DNA of 64,000 nt from NCBI RefSeq assembly GCF_947179515.1, contig NC_067485.1, forward strand, positions 5,529,154-5,593,153, in the 5' to 3' direction. Origin of the DNA: Apodemus sylvaticus (lineage: Eukaryota; Chordata; Mammalia; Rodentia; Muridae). The translations under genes were made by a program, and so were the position numbers. Positions 26,401-37,090 of this stretch are shown here, in pieces (position 1 is the stretch's first letter; the number at the start of each line of letters is the position of its first letter). The notes below the pieces were generated by a model. That model had not been told where the DNA came from and searched no databases. It saw nothing but the letters and a program-made list of their open reading frames with translations.

Positions 26401-27960
26401 CAAGTCAATATGTCATAATTCCCAAAATTTATTGGCTAGTTAAGTTTTAAACTCTCATCCATTTGTTGGATGCTTTAAATAATTATAGAGAATGATTATC
26501 TGAAATCAATTAAATGTTAACAAAGTATCTTGAATTAAGTAACTTATACCCTGTGAGTTTGAGATGTTATAAAATTGTAGTAGCAAAAGCACACAATTCC
26601 AATGACTCATCTCGTGTCCACATAGACAAATGTTTATCAACAAATCTGATTTGGATGTATTCAGTTTTCTGTGAGGCTCTATACATGTTAGTAATCCTGG
26701 TAACAATTTATCCAAATATTAACTTTAATGGTAGTTAAATAATTTCAGGAACTTGTGAAAATGCTGCCTATAGTTTCTGGCAATGATCACCATCATGTGT
26801 CATGGATGCCTCACAAAAGCTTCCGTTTTAACTCCCAGGTATTTATCATCAGCCAAATTGCAGCAATGATACTGTGAATCATGCAGTTCTGGTGGTTGGC
26901 TATGGATTTGAGGGAAATGAAACAGATGGCAATAACTACTGGTTAATCAAGAACAGGTATGATCTACCAAATTAATCTATATCTCAAATTACAGGGGCTA
27001 GAGAGATGTATCAGTGGTTGAGTATATTGGCTTCTCTTCTAGGGTACTTATGACAGAATTGCTGGTTGTAGTCAGTAATTGGATACATAGCCTAGAAAAC
27101 ACTTACCCACTTAGTTTGAAAAAACGTGTTCTTGTTTTCCTATGTACATGTGAAGTGGTGTGTACATATATAAATACTTACATATTTTCATGTTTGTGAA
27201 CATGTGTGTGTGTGCACATGTGTGTATGAAAGTGACACTTTATTTTCTCAAGCATTATCCAATTTTTATATAGAGACAGTGTCTCCTGCTAATGTAAAGA
27301 TCAACATCTATTTTGTCTAGCCTGTTTATGCCAGGGCTCAGGTATGCACAGGTATGCCCTGTACCCATGGCTTAATTACTTGGGTTACAAGGGCACTGTA
27401 ATGTCCCTCTTGCTTCTAAATGGCTCATGAATTTTATCTCGAGTCCATAGTCACTGTCTTTTTTGTGGCTTCAACAACCTTCTCAAAATATGCTATCATA
27501 GCATTATCATTCTTTCACTGATTTATTGGTGTATCATTCTTGTGCTATTGCTTTTCTAAAATCTGAGAAATGTTATTTCTGAAACACCTCTGGGTCAGGA
27601 ATAATCCCTTTTTAATGTTGTAGAATTCAGTCTTCTTTGATATCCTCCTTAGTACTCAGAAGTAGATCCTCTTCTTTTTCTTCTGTGAAATTGTTATTTG
27701 TCTGGTGTTGTTATAAATTCTCCATGCTGCTATACTTCTACTAAATGCAAATCATAATTCCTTTCAGCTGGGGTAGAAAATGGGGCATTCGAGGCTACAT
27801 GAAGATTGCCAAAGACCAGAACAACCATTGTGCAATTGCTTCATATGCCCATTATCCCATTGTAGACCAGTCTGATGTGCACAGGGAAGAATTTTCAGGT
27901 AACAGCATTTCCACAGTAATGTCACCCACTTCAGTGGCCAGCCTTCCTTTGTTGTGTTAG
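20347..27960 (+). CDS. Placental-type cathepsin (papain-family C1A cysteine protease), 7 coding exons
   Basis: Joining seven coding exons gives an open frame of 365 codons. Residues 1-20 are a signal peptide ending ALA. Residues 21-113 are the inhibitory propeptide, with an ERFNIN-type helix pattern at about 44-63. The mature enzyme starts near LPKFVDW (115-121). The catalytic set is complete: Gln133, Cys139 in CNSCWAF, His277 in VNHAVLVVGYG and Asn301 in IKNSWG. The six cysteines expected to pair in cathepsin L-like enzymes are also there. The order and wording match the rodent placental cathepsins, lysosomal or secreted proteases expressed mainly in trophoblast. Family members are usually about 330-334 residues; here the usual end (YPIV, 334) runs on for 31 more. 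GCxGG is altered to GCQWD. I cannot assign the paralogue, so no symbol is given. Testin is excluded because the active Cys is kept. Confidence 0.9.
20751..20873 (+). CDS. Cathepsin exon 3 (propeptide, ERFNIN helix)
   Basis: Acceptor TTATCTCTAG, 41 codons (residues 43-83), donor AGG|GTGAGT. It carries the spaced E-R-I/W-N-I-N pattern of the I29 inhibitor domain (Glu44, Arg48, Trp52, Asn55, Ile59, Asn63) and ends in the MNEFGD segment that packs on the active-site domain. Confidence 0.92.
20968..21117 (+). CDS. Cathepsin exon 4 (propeptide end, mature N terminus)
   Basis: Acceptor TTCCTTGAAG, 50 codons (residues 84-133), donor CAG|GTATAA. The basic run HRKGKIIRKR lies before the likely maturation site. 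LPKFVDWRKKGYVT is the mature N terminus. The segment before the active site reads RVRRQ, where relatives usually have PVRNQ. The oxyanion-hole Gln (133) is kept. Confidence 0.92.
21215..24800 (-). mobile_element. Old L1 in cathepsin intron 4 (minus strand)
   Basis: Reverse-strand L1 with 3' UTR (about 21,215-22,120) and ORF2 C terminus (22,120-22,590). After the nested younger L1 it continues through more ORF2 from 23,722 to about 24,800. ORF2 carries many stops. It fills most of the 4-kb intron between exons 4 and 5 and lies antisense to the gene. Confidence 0.88.
22591..23706 (-). mobile_element. Younger L1 nested in the intron 4 L1
   Basis: A 5'-truncated rat-type L1 3' end and ORF2 C terminus (minus strand), inserted into the older L1. 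A perfect 15-bp target-site duplication GGTAGAACTATTTCC flanks it (22,576-22,590 and 23,707-23,721). The old L1 reads straight through when the insert is removed. Confidence 0.95.
25156..25380 (+). CDS. Cathepsin exon 5 (active-site cysteine)
   Basis: Acceptor TTTCTGCTTAG, 75 codons (residues 134-208), donor AAA|GTAAGT. It begins KFCNSCWAF with the nucleophile Cys139. Next come AIEGQMF and LSVQNLVDC, then GNEGCQWDD where papain-like enzymes have GCxGG, and finally EAEATYPYEGK. It is separated from exon 4 by a 4-kb intron filled with nested L1. Confidence 0.93.
25632..25825 (+). mobile_element. B3-type SINE in cathepsin intron 5
   Basis: tRNA-derived start (GGGCCTGGGAGAGATGGCAT), then GCTCCTCTTCCAGAGAACCC, CATATGGCAGCTCACAGCTG and the AATAAAAATAAATAAATG tail typical of B3. 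It lies in the sense orientation between exons 5 and 6. Confidence 0.88.
26072..26234 (+). CDS. Cathepsin exon 6
   Basis: Acceptor TTTTAAAG, 163 bases (residues 209-262 plus one base), donor GGAG|GTTAGT. It codes for EGPCRYNP, followed by the ITGFVSLPESED strand and loop, VATIGPISAAVNAS and FYDGG, the expected left-right domain linkage. Two N-glycosylation sequons are visible (NNS, NAS). Confidence 0.92.
26839..26956 (+). CDS. Cathepsin exon 7 (catalytic histidine and asparagine)
   Basis: Acceptor AACTCCCAG, 118 bases, donor AACAG|GTATGA. It codes for IYHQPNCSND, the catalytic His277 in VNHAVLVVGYG and Asn301 in NNYWLIKNS. The last codon (Ser302) is split across the intron. Confidence 0.93.
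26990..27060 (+). mobile_element. Partial B3/B4-like SINE in intron 7
   Basis: GGGGCTAGAGAGATGTATCA and GGCTTCTCTTCTAGGGTACTT match the tRNA-like head of rodent B2/B3 SINEs in degraded form. The remainder to about 27,240 is too altered to assign. Confidence 0.6.
27768..27960 (+). CDS. Cathepsin exon 8 with extended C terminus
   Basis: Acceptor ATTCCTTTCAG. It codes for WGRKWGIRGYMKIA and NNHCAIASYAHYPIV, where family members normally stop. Here the frame stays open for 31 more codons (residues 335-365) to a TAG at 27,958. TAG (27,863) and TGA (27,873) triplets sit just beyond the usual end but in other frames, so an indel near there may have shifted the stop. The extension is hydrophilic with a Leu-rich last part and no recognised domain. 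Confidence 0.85.
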
Positions 27961-28103
27961 AGTTGAATCCTAGAAGAGCTCTGCTGCCATTTAAATTCTC
28001 AAAGCTTTCAATTTTTTGACATTATGAGTCAGAACTGTTGCTCTCATTGACAAATATTCATGAATCCTGTGAAAACTTTATTTTCACCATTAATGTTTGC
28101 ACA

Positions 28104-28109
28104 AATAAA
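28104..28109 (+). terminator. Polyadenylation signal of the cathepsin gene
   Basis: AATAAA in the context CACAAATAAAATACTT, 144 bases after the predicted stop. It is the only canonical signal in the first 150 bases downstream, and the spacing fits the short 3' UTRs of this family. Cleavage is expected near 28,120-28,135. Confidence 0.75.
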
Positions 28110-28544
28110 ATACTTTAAAAATTAAATTCTAGTACAGTTCATAGATTTTTTGTAGTGACTTTTTGTGGTCAAATATAAACACTATCTTACATTCAGGAGT
28201 GAATATGGTGCTGGTCTTCAGAAGTAAGTGTGGGTTACTTTTTAGTAATGCATGATATTCTACCATTGGTTGTCATTTTTTCAGGGTTCTATTTATCTAA
28301 CAGCAACCCTGTTCTGAAAGACTACATGAAAATTTCTGTATGTGGCATTTTTAACTGACACAAATTCACCCAGTTTTAATTCTTGGCTATGCTATGCAGT
28401 GAGATGGCATCATGTGTTCCTCCCTACAGAGTGCAGGGCTGTGAATTCTCACTCTCTATAATATCAAGCCCCTACTTGCTGACCATAAGCCCAGAAACAC
28501 TCCTAGAGGAGGTGATGATAAATGAAATGTAGCTGAAATCATAA

Positions 28545-29512
28545 GATAAAAACACAAGAAGCACCTAAAAATGTTCAACATCATTAGTTATTATGCAAAT
28601 AAAAACAACCCTGTGATTCCATTCACAGCAGTCAGAATGACTAAAATCAAAAATTCAAGTGACATCAGATGCTGGTGAGGATGTAGAAAAAGAGGAACTC
28701 TCTTCCATTACTGGTGGGATTGCAAGCTGGTACAAACACTTTACAAATGAGTTTGGCAGCTCTGCAGCAAATTGAACATATTACTACCTGAAGATCCAGC
28801 TATACCTCTCCTAGGCATATACCCAGAAGATGCTCTAACATGCAATAGGGACACATACTCCATTATGTTTATAGCAGCCTTATTTATAATAGCCAGAAAC
28901 TGGATAGAACCCAGATGTCCTTCAACAGAGGAATGGTTACAGAAAATTTGGTATATTTACACAATGGAGTACTATTTAGCTATTAAGAACAATTAATTCA
29001 TGAAATTCTTAGGCAAATGTATGGAACTAGAAAATATCATCCTGAGTGTGGTAACTCAATCACAAAAGAACACACATGGTATGCACTCACTGATAAGTGG
29101 ATATTATCCCCCCAAACTCTGAATACCTAAGGCACAATTCACAGACCACATAAAGGTCAGAAAGAAGGAAGATCAAAGTGTGGGTGTTTTGGTTCTTCCG
29201 AGAAGGGGAACAAAATATTCACAGTAGATAAAGTGTAGAGAGGAGCCTTAAGCAAAGGCCATCCGGAGACTGTCTCACCTGGGGATTAATGCCATATACA
29301 GTCACCAAACCCCAACACTATTGTGGATGCCATGAAAGGCTTGGTGAAAGGAGCCTGATATGGCTGTCTCCTGAGAGGCCCTGCCAGAGCCTTACAAATA
29401 CAGAGGCAGATGCTCACAGCCAGCCATTGAACTGAGTGTTGAGTCCCCAATGGAGGCGTTAGAGAAAGGATTAAAGAAGCTGAAGGGGTTTGCCACCTCA
29501 TAGGAAGAAGAA
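28545..29512 (+). mobile_element. L1 3' fragment, plus strand
   Basis: ORF2 C-terminal sequence (GCACCTAAAAATGTTCAACA, then the Cys-rich end near 28,690) is followed by 3' UTR from about 29,090 and ends near 29,512. The C-terminal segment 28,772-28,996 keeps an open frame, but the rest is shifted. Confidence 0.88.
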
Positions 29513-29860
29513 CAATATCAAAACGACCCTAAGATTTCAACTCACACCAGACATAATGGCTAAGATAAAAAACTCAGGAGAAAACAGGTGCTGGCATGGA
29601 TGTGGAGAAAAAGAAACACTCCTCCACTGCTGGTGGGGTTGCAACTTGGTACAACTACTCTGGAAATCAATCTGGCGGTTCCTCAGAAAACTGGGCACAT
29701 CTCTTCTGGAGGATACTGCTATACCACTCCTGGGCACGTACCCAGAGGATTCCCCAGAATGTAATGAGGATACATGCTCCACTATGTTCATAGCAGCCCT
29801 ATTTATAATAGCCAGGAGCTGGAAAGAACCCAGGTATCCCTCAACGGAGGAATGGATATT
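29513..29860 (+). mobile_element. L1 ORF2 C-terminal fragment, plus strand
   Basis: A second plus-strand ORF2 end (TTTCAACTCACACCAGACAT through TCAACGGAGGAATGGAT), better preserved than the fragment before it. It is cut at 29,860 by a reverse-oriented L1 3' end. Confidence 0.88.
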
Positions 29861-31875
29861 CTATTTTTTTTTAATTCAATATATTCTTTATTTACATTTC
29901 AAGTGATTTTCCCTTTCCTGGATAGCCCCTCCCCGAAAGTCCCATAAGCTCTCTTTCCTTCCCCTGTTCCCCAATCCACCCCTTCCCAATTTCCTGTCCT
30001 GTTATTCCCGTACACTGCTGCACTGAGCCTTTCCAAGACCAGGGGTCACTTATTCCTTCTTCTTGGACATCATTTGATATGTAAATTGTGTCTTGGGTAT
30101 TCCAAGCTTTGAGGCTAATATCCATTTATCAGTGAGTGCATATCATGAGTGTTCTTTTGAGACTGGGTTACCTCACTTAGACTGATGTTTTCCAGTTCCA
30201 TCCATTTGTCTAAGAATTTCATGAATTTATTGTTTCTAATGGCTGAATAGTAAGTACTCCATTGTGTATATATACCAAAATTTTTGTATCCATTCCTCTG
30301 TTGAGGGACATCTGAGTTCTTTCCAGCTTCTGGCTATTATAAATAGGGCTGCTATGAACATAGTGGAGCATGTATCCTTATTACATGCTGGGGAATCCTC
30401 TGGGTATATGCCCAGGAGGGGTATAGCAGGGTCCTCTGGAAGGATCATTCTCAGTTTTCTGAAGAACCACCAGACTGATTTCCAGAGTGGTAGTACCAGC
30501 TTGCAACCCCACCAGTAGTGGAGAAATATTCCTCTCTCTCCACAAAATAAAAACAGAAGGAACATTACACAACTCATTCTATGAAGCCACAATTTCGCTG
30601 ATACCAAAAACACACAAAGATACAACAAAGAAAGAGAACCTTAGACCAATTTCCCTTATGAATATTGATGCAAAATTTATCAATAAAATTCTTGCCAACC
30701 GAATGAAAAAACACATCAAAGTGATCATTCACGATGATCAAGTAGGCTTCATCCCAGGGATGCATGGATGACTCAATATATGGAAATCCATCAATGCAAT
30801 CCACTACGTAAACAAACTCAAAGAAAAAAAATGGTCATTTCATTAGATGCTGAAAAAGCATTTGATAAAATTCAGCATCCTTTCCTGTTAAAGGTCTTAG
30901 AAAGAGAAGGAATTCGAGGCCCATACCTAAACATAATGAACGAAATATACAGCAAACCAGTAGCCAACATCAATCTAAATGAAGAGAAACTTGAAGCAAT
31001 CCCACTAAAATCAGGGACTAGACAAGGCTGCCCTCTCTCTCCATATTTATTCAATATAGTACTTGAAGTTCTAGTCAGAGCAGTTAGACAACAAAAGGAG
31101 ATCAAAGGAAGAGGTCAAATTATCACTATTTGCAGATGATATGATAGTATACTTAAGCGACCCAATAAACTCCACCAAAGAACTCCTATAGCTGATAAAC
31201 AACTTCAGCAAAGTGGCTGGATATAAAATTAACTCAAGCAAATCAGTTGCCTTCCTATACTCAAAGGATAAAGAGGTTGAGAAAGAAATTAGGGAAATGA
31301 CACCCTTCACAATAGCCACAAATAATATAAAGAATCTTGGTGTGACTCTAACCAAACAAGTGAAAGATCTGTATGACAGGAACTTCAAATCTTTGAAGAG
31401 AAATCGAAGAAGACCTCAGAAGATGGAAAAATCTTCCTTACTCTTGGATTGGCAGGATTAATATAGTAAAAATGGTCATCTTGCCAAAAGCAATCTACAG
31501 ATTCAATGCAATCCCCACCAAAATCTCAGCTCAATTCTTCATAGTCGTAGAAAGAGCAATTCTCAAATTCATGTGGAATAACAAAATCCCAGGATAGCTA
31601 AAACTATCCTCTACAGTAATAGAAGAATAGATCCTTCTACAGTAATCAGTATCCCCAATCTCAAGCAGTACTACAGGGTAATTGTGCTAAAAAACTGCAT
31701 GGTATTGGTACAGTGACAGGAAAATAGATCAATGGAATAGAATTGAAGACCCAGAAATGAACCCACAAAATTATGATCACTTGATCTTGGACAAAAAAGC
31801 TACAACCATCCAGTGGAAAAAGATAGCCTTTTCAACAAATGGTGCTAGTTCAACTGGAGGTCAGTATGCAAAAGA
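29861..31875 (-). mobile_element. L1 with inverted 5' part (minus orientation)
   Basis: From 29,868 to 30,540 the sequence is reverse-strand L1: 3' UTR and ORF2 end. At about 30,541 the strand flips, and plus-strand ORF2 runs from the IETEGTL segment through RT to the region after the RT domain at about 31,870. Such a flip is the mark of twin priming. About 200 residues of ORF2 between the two internal ends are missing. The RT part has several stops. Confidence 0.75.
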
Positions 31876-32105
31876 ATGCTTCTATTCTATTCTATTCTAT
31901 TCTATTCTATTCTATTCTATTCTATTCTATTCTATTCTATTCTATTCTATTCTATTCTATTCTATTCTATTCTATTCTACGCTACGCTACCCTACCCTAC
32001 CCTACCCTACCCTACTCTACTCTACTCTACTCTACTCTACTCTACTCTACTCTACTCTACTCTATTCTCCTATTTAATTCCATTCCATTCAATTCCATTC
32101 TATTC
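31876..32105. repeat. (TTCTA)n pentanucleotide microsatellite
   Basis: About 40 pentamers. TTCTA units (31,876-31,977) pass to GCTAC, then CCTAC (about 31,985-32,014), then CTCTA/TCTAC units, and fade into TTCCA-rich text. The array is homogeneous in blocks, each with its own variant. Confidence 0.97.
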
Positions 32106-32139
32106 CTTACTAAACAATAAATTACTTTTGCTTTTTTGT

Positions 32140-32835
32140 TTTTTATTAGATATATTCTTTATTTACATTTCAAATGATTTCACCTTTCCTGGTTCCCTAC
32201 TCCCTGAAAGTCTCATAAGTCCTCTCTCCTCCCCCTGTTCCCCAATCAACTTCCTCCTGCTTCTCTGTCCTGGTATTCCCCTACACTGCTGCATGGAGTC
32301 TTTCCAGGACCAGGAGCCTCTCTTTCCTTCTTCTTGGACATCATTTGATAAGTGAATTTTGTCTTGGGTATTTGAAACTTCTGGGCTAATATCCACTTAT
32401 CATTGAGTGAATACCATGTTTGTTCTTTTGTGACTGGGTTACCTTACTTAGGATGATATTTTCTAGTTCCACCCATTTTCCTAAGAATTTCATGAATTCA
32501 TTGTTTTTAATAGCTGAGTAGTATAAATATACCACACTTTCTGTATCCATTTCCATTGTGGGACATCTGGGTTATTTCCAGCTTCTGGCTATTATAAATA
32601 AGGCTGCTATGAACATAGTGAAGCATGTGCCCTTATTAAATGCTTGGGAATCCTCTGGGTATATACCCAGGAGTGTTATAATGGGGTCCTCCAGTAGTAT
32701 CATGTCCAGTTTTCTGACGAACAGCCAGACTGATTTCCAGAGTGGTTGTACCAGTTCGCAATCCCACCAGCAGGGGAGGAGTATTCCTCTTTCCTTGCCA
32801 ACACCTGCTGTCTCTGAGTTTTTGATCTTTATTTT
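32140..32835 (-). mobile_element. L1 3' fragment, minus strand
   Basis: Reverse-strand 3' UTR beginning with TATATTCTTTATTTACATTT, then the ORF2 C terminus ending near the GCCAACACCTGCTGTCTCTG block. Frameshifts are present; the frame at 32,572-32,991 covers part of the ORF2 end. Confidence 0.9.
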
Positions 32836-32875
32836 GCAAAGGATGACTAGTACAGTCTGTGTACTGTACCAATAG

Positions 32876-33010
32876 AGGACGGAAGGTGTCAAATCCCTTG
32901 GAATTTGAATTACACATGATTGTGAACCACAAGATGGGTATTGAAAATTGTTCTCTTGACCTCTGGAAGAGCATCTAATACTCCTTACCACTGAGCAATC
33001 TCTTTACGCC
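32876..33010 (-). mobile_element. B3/B2-type SINE, minus strand
   Basis: The reverse complement shows the tRNA-like head (AGAGATTGCTCAGTGGTAAG) and CTCTTCCAGAGGTCAAGAGA, then the body with ATCTTGTGGTTCACAATCAT. It is diverged and lacks a clear A-tail. Confidence 0.8.
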
Positions 33011-34189
33011 TCCCATGCCATGCTTAAATATTATATTTTGTACTAAAAGAGTCATTACTTGTATTAGTAGTTGCCTGAAATTCTCATACTTTGTATCAGC
33101 AAGAATTCAAGGCTAACTCCAATATAACAATTTAAATACATTTTACAGTAATTTTGTTTCTGGTTTATATACTTCAAATGGTGTTGGCTATATACATTGT
33201 AAACCCAAGACTGGCTTCTGTTTAGCTATCAGTTCCTGAAGCTTTCAATCTTGAATGTATCCTCTTTTATTGGCTTCTGAAACAGATGTGACCAATAAGA
33301 ATTTTTTGCAAGACACCTAACTAAGTAACAGATAAAAATGCCTTTAATATAATATTTATTAAATTGCCGAAAGCAAAATTTCTTTTGCTTCTCACAAATG
33401 CCTCAACAGAATTGAGAAACAATTTCTAAGCTAAAATAGCATGCTATAGAGCAAATCAGGTCATTTTAAATACTATTTTATAAAGCAAAAGAAGATGCTA
33501 GGTGTCTAGAGACCAAGAAGATGCTCAAGAACATAAGGGCATTTTCTTGAAAGCATGAAGACATGAGGTTGATTCAAAGACACACATAATAAGAGGAGCT
33601 GATTCCTACAAGTGGCTCTGACCTATCACCAAAGATGTGCATGCATGCATGCACATGCGCGTGCACACACACACATGCACGCACATGCACATATGCGCGC
33701 ACGCACACACACACACACACATACCAATTTTTTTTTGGTCATGATTTCTAGCATAGCAACAGGAGCCAATGTGGAACAGAAATTGGTAGCAGGAAAATAT
33801 GTTGCTAAGATCGACTGGAATGCGTTATTTTGGATTAGGATTCTCGTGTTATTTAGAAGCTTAGGCTATAAAAGTTATTGATTCCTCAGACTGTTATCTA
33901 GTGTATTCTCTAAATAGTGCAAAAGTTGAGGGACAAGAATGGATGCTGTCCCTTGTTTCAAGTCACCTAGCTTTTGTTTGTGTGTGAATCTGAGAGGAGA
34001 AATGATTCAGGAATATGACTCTTGCATCTAGGAATAAGCACACATTGACATAAAATAAGTGTTCATATTCAGATTACTAAAGTGTAAATATCATAACCTA
34101 AAACTCATTTTATTAAGTGCATGGAGCATTTAGTCTGACTAGGAATAATGTAATGTTTGTGAGATAAATATTTGCTACCAAAAACTGTT
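33011..34189. other. Non-coding DNA with CA/CG-rich simple repeat
   Basis: AT-rich intergenic sequence. At 33,635-33,722 lies a GCATGC, GTGCAC and (CA)n tract with alternating purine-pyrimidine character, a candidate for Z-DNA. Nothing else is recognised. Confidence 0.6.
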
Positions 34190-35483
34190 GTAAAATGTGG
34201 GCCTCAGAAGCCAACTCCAGTCAGGCCACCAGGCAGCTTAAATATGAATTTGCCCATGACATATCTATGAAACTCTAAAAAACTAAAACCCAATTTGTTA
34301 TTCATGAGCTGGTAAGTAATCCCCAAGCTAATAGTTCTTCAAAGTTACTATCTAATTAAATGATAAAAAATAATTGTATCTTTGGGAATGGTCTGTAGGA
34401 TCTTACTTCTGTTATCTCAATACATGCATTAAGAGTGCATGGGAGCCTGTGTATTGCCCTGTGAGCACTGAACTTTCAACATTGTACCTGGACCCACAGA
34501 GGCTTATACGTTATCCATAGTCAAACCTAACAAGGATCTTCTGGTCCATACTCAGTGCCATCACACAGCCTGCCACAGACAAATGACTTCATAGCAGATG
34601 TTGGTCAAGAATGCAAGCTTCCAACATGTCTTTGCTGGAGAAGACTCTCTAGTGGAACCTGTACTATTTCTGTACAATATTTCTTAATTTTGTGAAGTGT
34701 CCATTTATATTAATATGATATTATAAAGAATGTTGTTGTGATACAGCATATGTATACATGGGAAATGTCTTATGTGTATATCCTAAATGGCTAGTACATG
34801 TCAACCCCTAAGCCTGAGCAATTAACAATGAAGGTAGTGTCATTTTGTTGCCTAAGCTTTATCCTTGGTGTGAAGGAACAGTTGTTGTCCCTTAACAGGT
34901 GAAATGCCTCCTTGCAGTGAAGGTTTCTATGCTGTAGTGTTTCACCCAAGGAAGGAATATGTCCCTGAAGCCTGGTCAGTCATTTAGAATGTGGACAATA
35001 ATCTTTGTGGCTTCTTCACAAACAAATATTATACAGAGGGCCTAACTATGATGAGTATTTTCTCTTTGTGTGATATTTATCAACCCCAGGACATATAAAT
35101 GATATAGATGTAAGAATATGTAGGGAAGGTAGAGACGTGACAGTGAATGAGGATATAAGTCCATATCATGTAATTGGGGAAGTTGGGTAGATGTAACTCA
35201 AGAGGCACGGATTGTTTTGACCCAAGGTTCCTTTCTCTTCCTGTTGATTATTTCCTACTGATAGTGTCTTAGTGCTCAGAAAGTAATTGAGGCAAAGTCC
35301 AGAATCATTGGTCACTGGGACACAGAGTAATGAACACAGGTCTTTTCAGGCTAGGGTTCATTGTAATTACCCCATGCAAGATCACTAAGGTGTCTTCTAC
35401 TGGACAGCCTCCCAGTCTGAAATGGGTTGAAGTAAGCCACAGAATGGGATGCAGGTGTCTCTTTGAAGACTGATGTTTTCCTT

Positions 35484-35524
35484 AGTATATTTAGAGAGTA
35501 CAGATTCTACTCTCTAAATATACT
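35484..35524. repeat. Perfect 17-bp inverted repeat with 7-base loop
   Basis: Left arm AGTATATTTAGAGAGTA (35,484-35,500) and right arm TACTCTCTAAATATACT (35,508-35,524) are exact reverse complements around CAGATTC. In copy C (about 39,935-39,955) only the right-arm sequence is recognisable. Confidence 0.95.
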
Positions 35525-35842
35525 AAATGCCTATTGATAACCTCATTAAACTTCTTAAAAAATCTTGTTAATTCTAAGAGTTAAAAGCTGCAGGCTTAGT
35601 TAATTAACTTCAGTAGCCTAATGACAGATGATTAAGTAAAGTAGCCTTTGATCATGCAGGAACTGAGAAGCTCTGTCTTCCAGTTGAATTTGCAGGAAGA
35701 AAGGAAGGACACTTTGAAACGTCATTTTAAACTTTGTTTCTAAGTTCTTTCTAAAAGCTTCTCTTTAAAGAGCTTTCTATGAAAGTTCTCCAAGAAAGAA
35801 ATCTCTTTTCTCTAAAGCATTTTTCTTCATTTTCATTTAAAA

Positions 35843-35844
35843 AT

Positions 35845-35922
<78 letters not shown>
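35843..35922. repeat. (TC)n microsatellite
   Basis: About 40 TC units with one TTTC interruption. At the matching place in copy C (about 40,115) there is only a short CCCTCTCCCTCCC stretch, so the expansion is specific to copy B. Confidence 0.97.
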
Positions 35923-35925
<3 letters not shown>

Positions 35926-36904
35926 AGTACTTCTACATCATTCAGAATATATGATCATGTTGTAAAACTTCACCACAATTTTCCACATATTCAGATCATA
36001 AATTGAATATGAAGTTTAAAAAAGAATGTTTACATGAATATCCATTAAGAGTACTTTTCTGAATATTCATTATATATCACTAGCTCAGTAGGGTCATTAG
36101 AAGTTAAAAACCATAATTTTTGTGACTAAGGTATTAGTGAAGTTTCATATAGACCCTGTCAAAATTTTATCTTCTTTCTTTGCAACTATAGTAAATCATC
36201 AGTTTCCTTTTCATGACTTTTGGTTAGTTGTTTTATAACCTCTTGAAATGTTCTATAAATTGTAGATCCCTGCTCATAATCTTAGAGGCAATTACTGGTG
36301 ACATTTCAAGACTAGAAGTGTTCTCATTGGAGTTTTGATTATTAGAGAAAGCTTAATAGCAGTCCTATTTTAGAAGAGTCTAATATTTACTAAGATAATT
36401 TTAGGAATTCATATAGGATCATCAATAAGGACTAAGAATTCACCTATTTGTCTCTATAGCATCACTATAAGAGTACATCTTCCTTGTTCTACAGAGATCC
36501 ACTCAAAAGGATTGGCTAGGACATAGTGATTGTTTATATATATATATATCCCAATTTACAGTCTTTTTGGTCTTGCCTAAAGAAGCAAATCCATCATTAA
36601 CTGTACAGTCCATGGAAGAACCATCTCAAGAATATCATCTGCTAATTTTTAGTTTCTCCTTGAAGGCTCTTGGGAGTCTTCATATATCCTGACTATTTTG
36701 TCTTCCTAGATAGAATTTTCTGCCAAAGGAGGCATTATTCACATATGTTAGAGCTTGGAGTGTGGGCCTATACATTTAGAGGAGAACAAAATAAACCAGA
36801 GTTGCTCTTAGAAATCACCAAGTTAGTTAAGACTATCATGTGCATCCAATACTATGTGTTAATCCAGATAAATGGAGTGCATGATTTACTGTTAAAAATT
36901 GTAA

Positions 36905-37090
36905 TCAGGGGCTGGATAGATGGTTTGGTGGTTAAGAGCACTGACTGCTCTTCCAGTAGTCATGTGTTCAATTCCCAGCAACGACATATTGGCTCACAAC
37001 CATCTGTATTAGAATCTGATGTCCTTTTGTGGTGTGTCTAAAAACATTTACAGTGTTCTCATGTAAATATAATAAACCAATCTTTAAAAA
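36905..37090 (+). mobile_element. B2 SINE in copy B
   Basis: Full B2 layout: GGGGCTGGATAGATGGTTTG, AAGAGCACTGACTGCTCTTC, CAATTCCCAGCAACGACATA, GGCTCACAACCATCTGTA, ending with the AATATAATAAA tail. An equivalent copy is at 41,176 in copy C. Confidence 0.95.

Noticed and set aside
27890..27905. Donor-like TTTTCAG|GTAACA inside the extended exon 8
   Set aside because: No downstream exon with family similarity was found and the poly(A) signal follows soon, so I kept exon 8 running to the TAG.
20347..27960. Testin (catalytically dead cathepsin relative)
   Set aside because: Testins have Ser in place of the active Cys. Here the codon at 25,171-25,173 is TGT (Cys).
31757..32355. Overlapping 93-159 codon frames rich in Leu-Phe-Tyr-Ser
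   Set aside because: Product of the (TTCTA)n microsatellite, whose 15-base triple period has no stop in these frames.
33612..33881. 89-codon frame with His-Ala repeats
   Set aside because: Read through the CA/CATG simple repeat. No other support.
35779..36006. 75-codon frame with Leu-Ser repeats
   Set aside because: Read through the (TC)n microsatellite of copy B.
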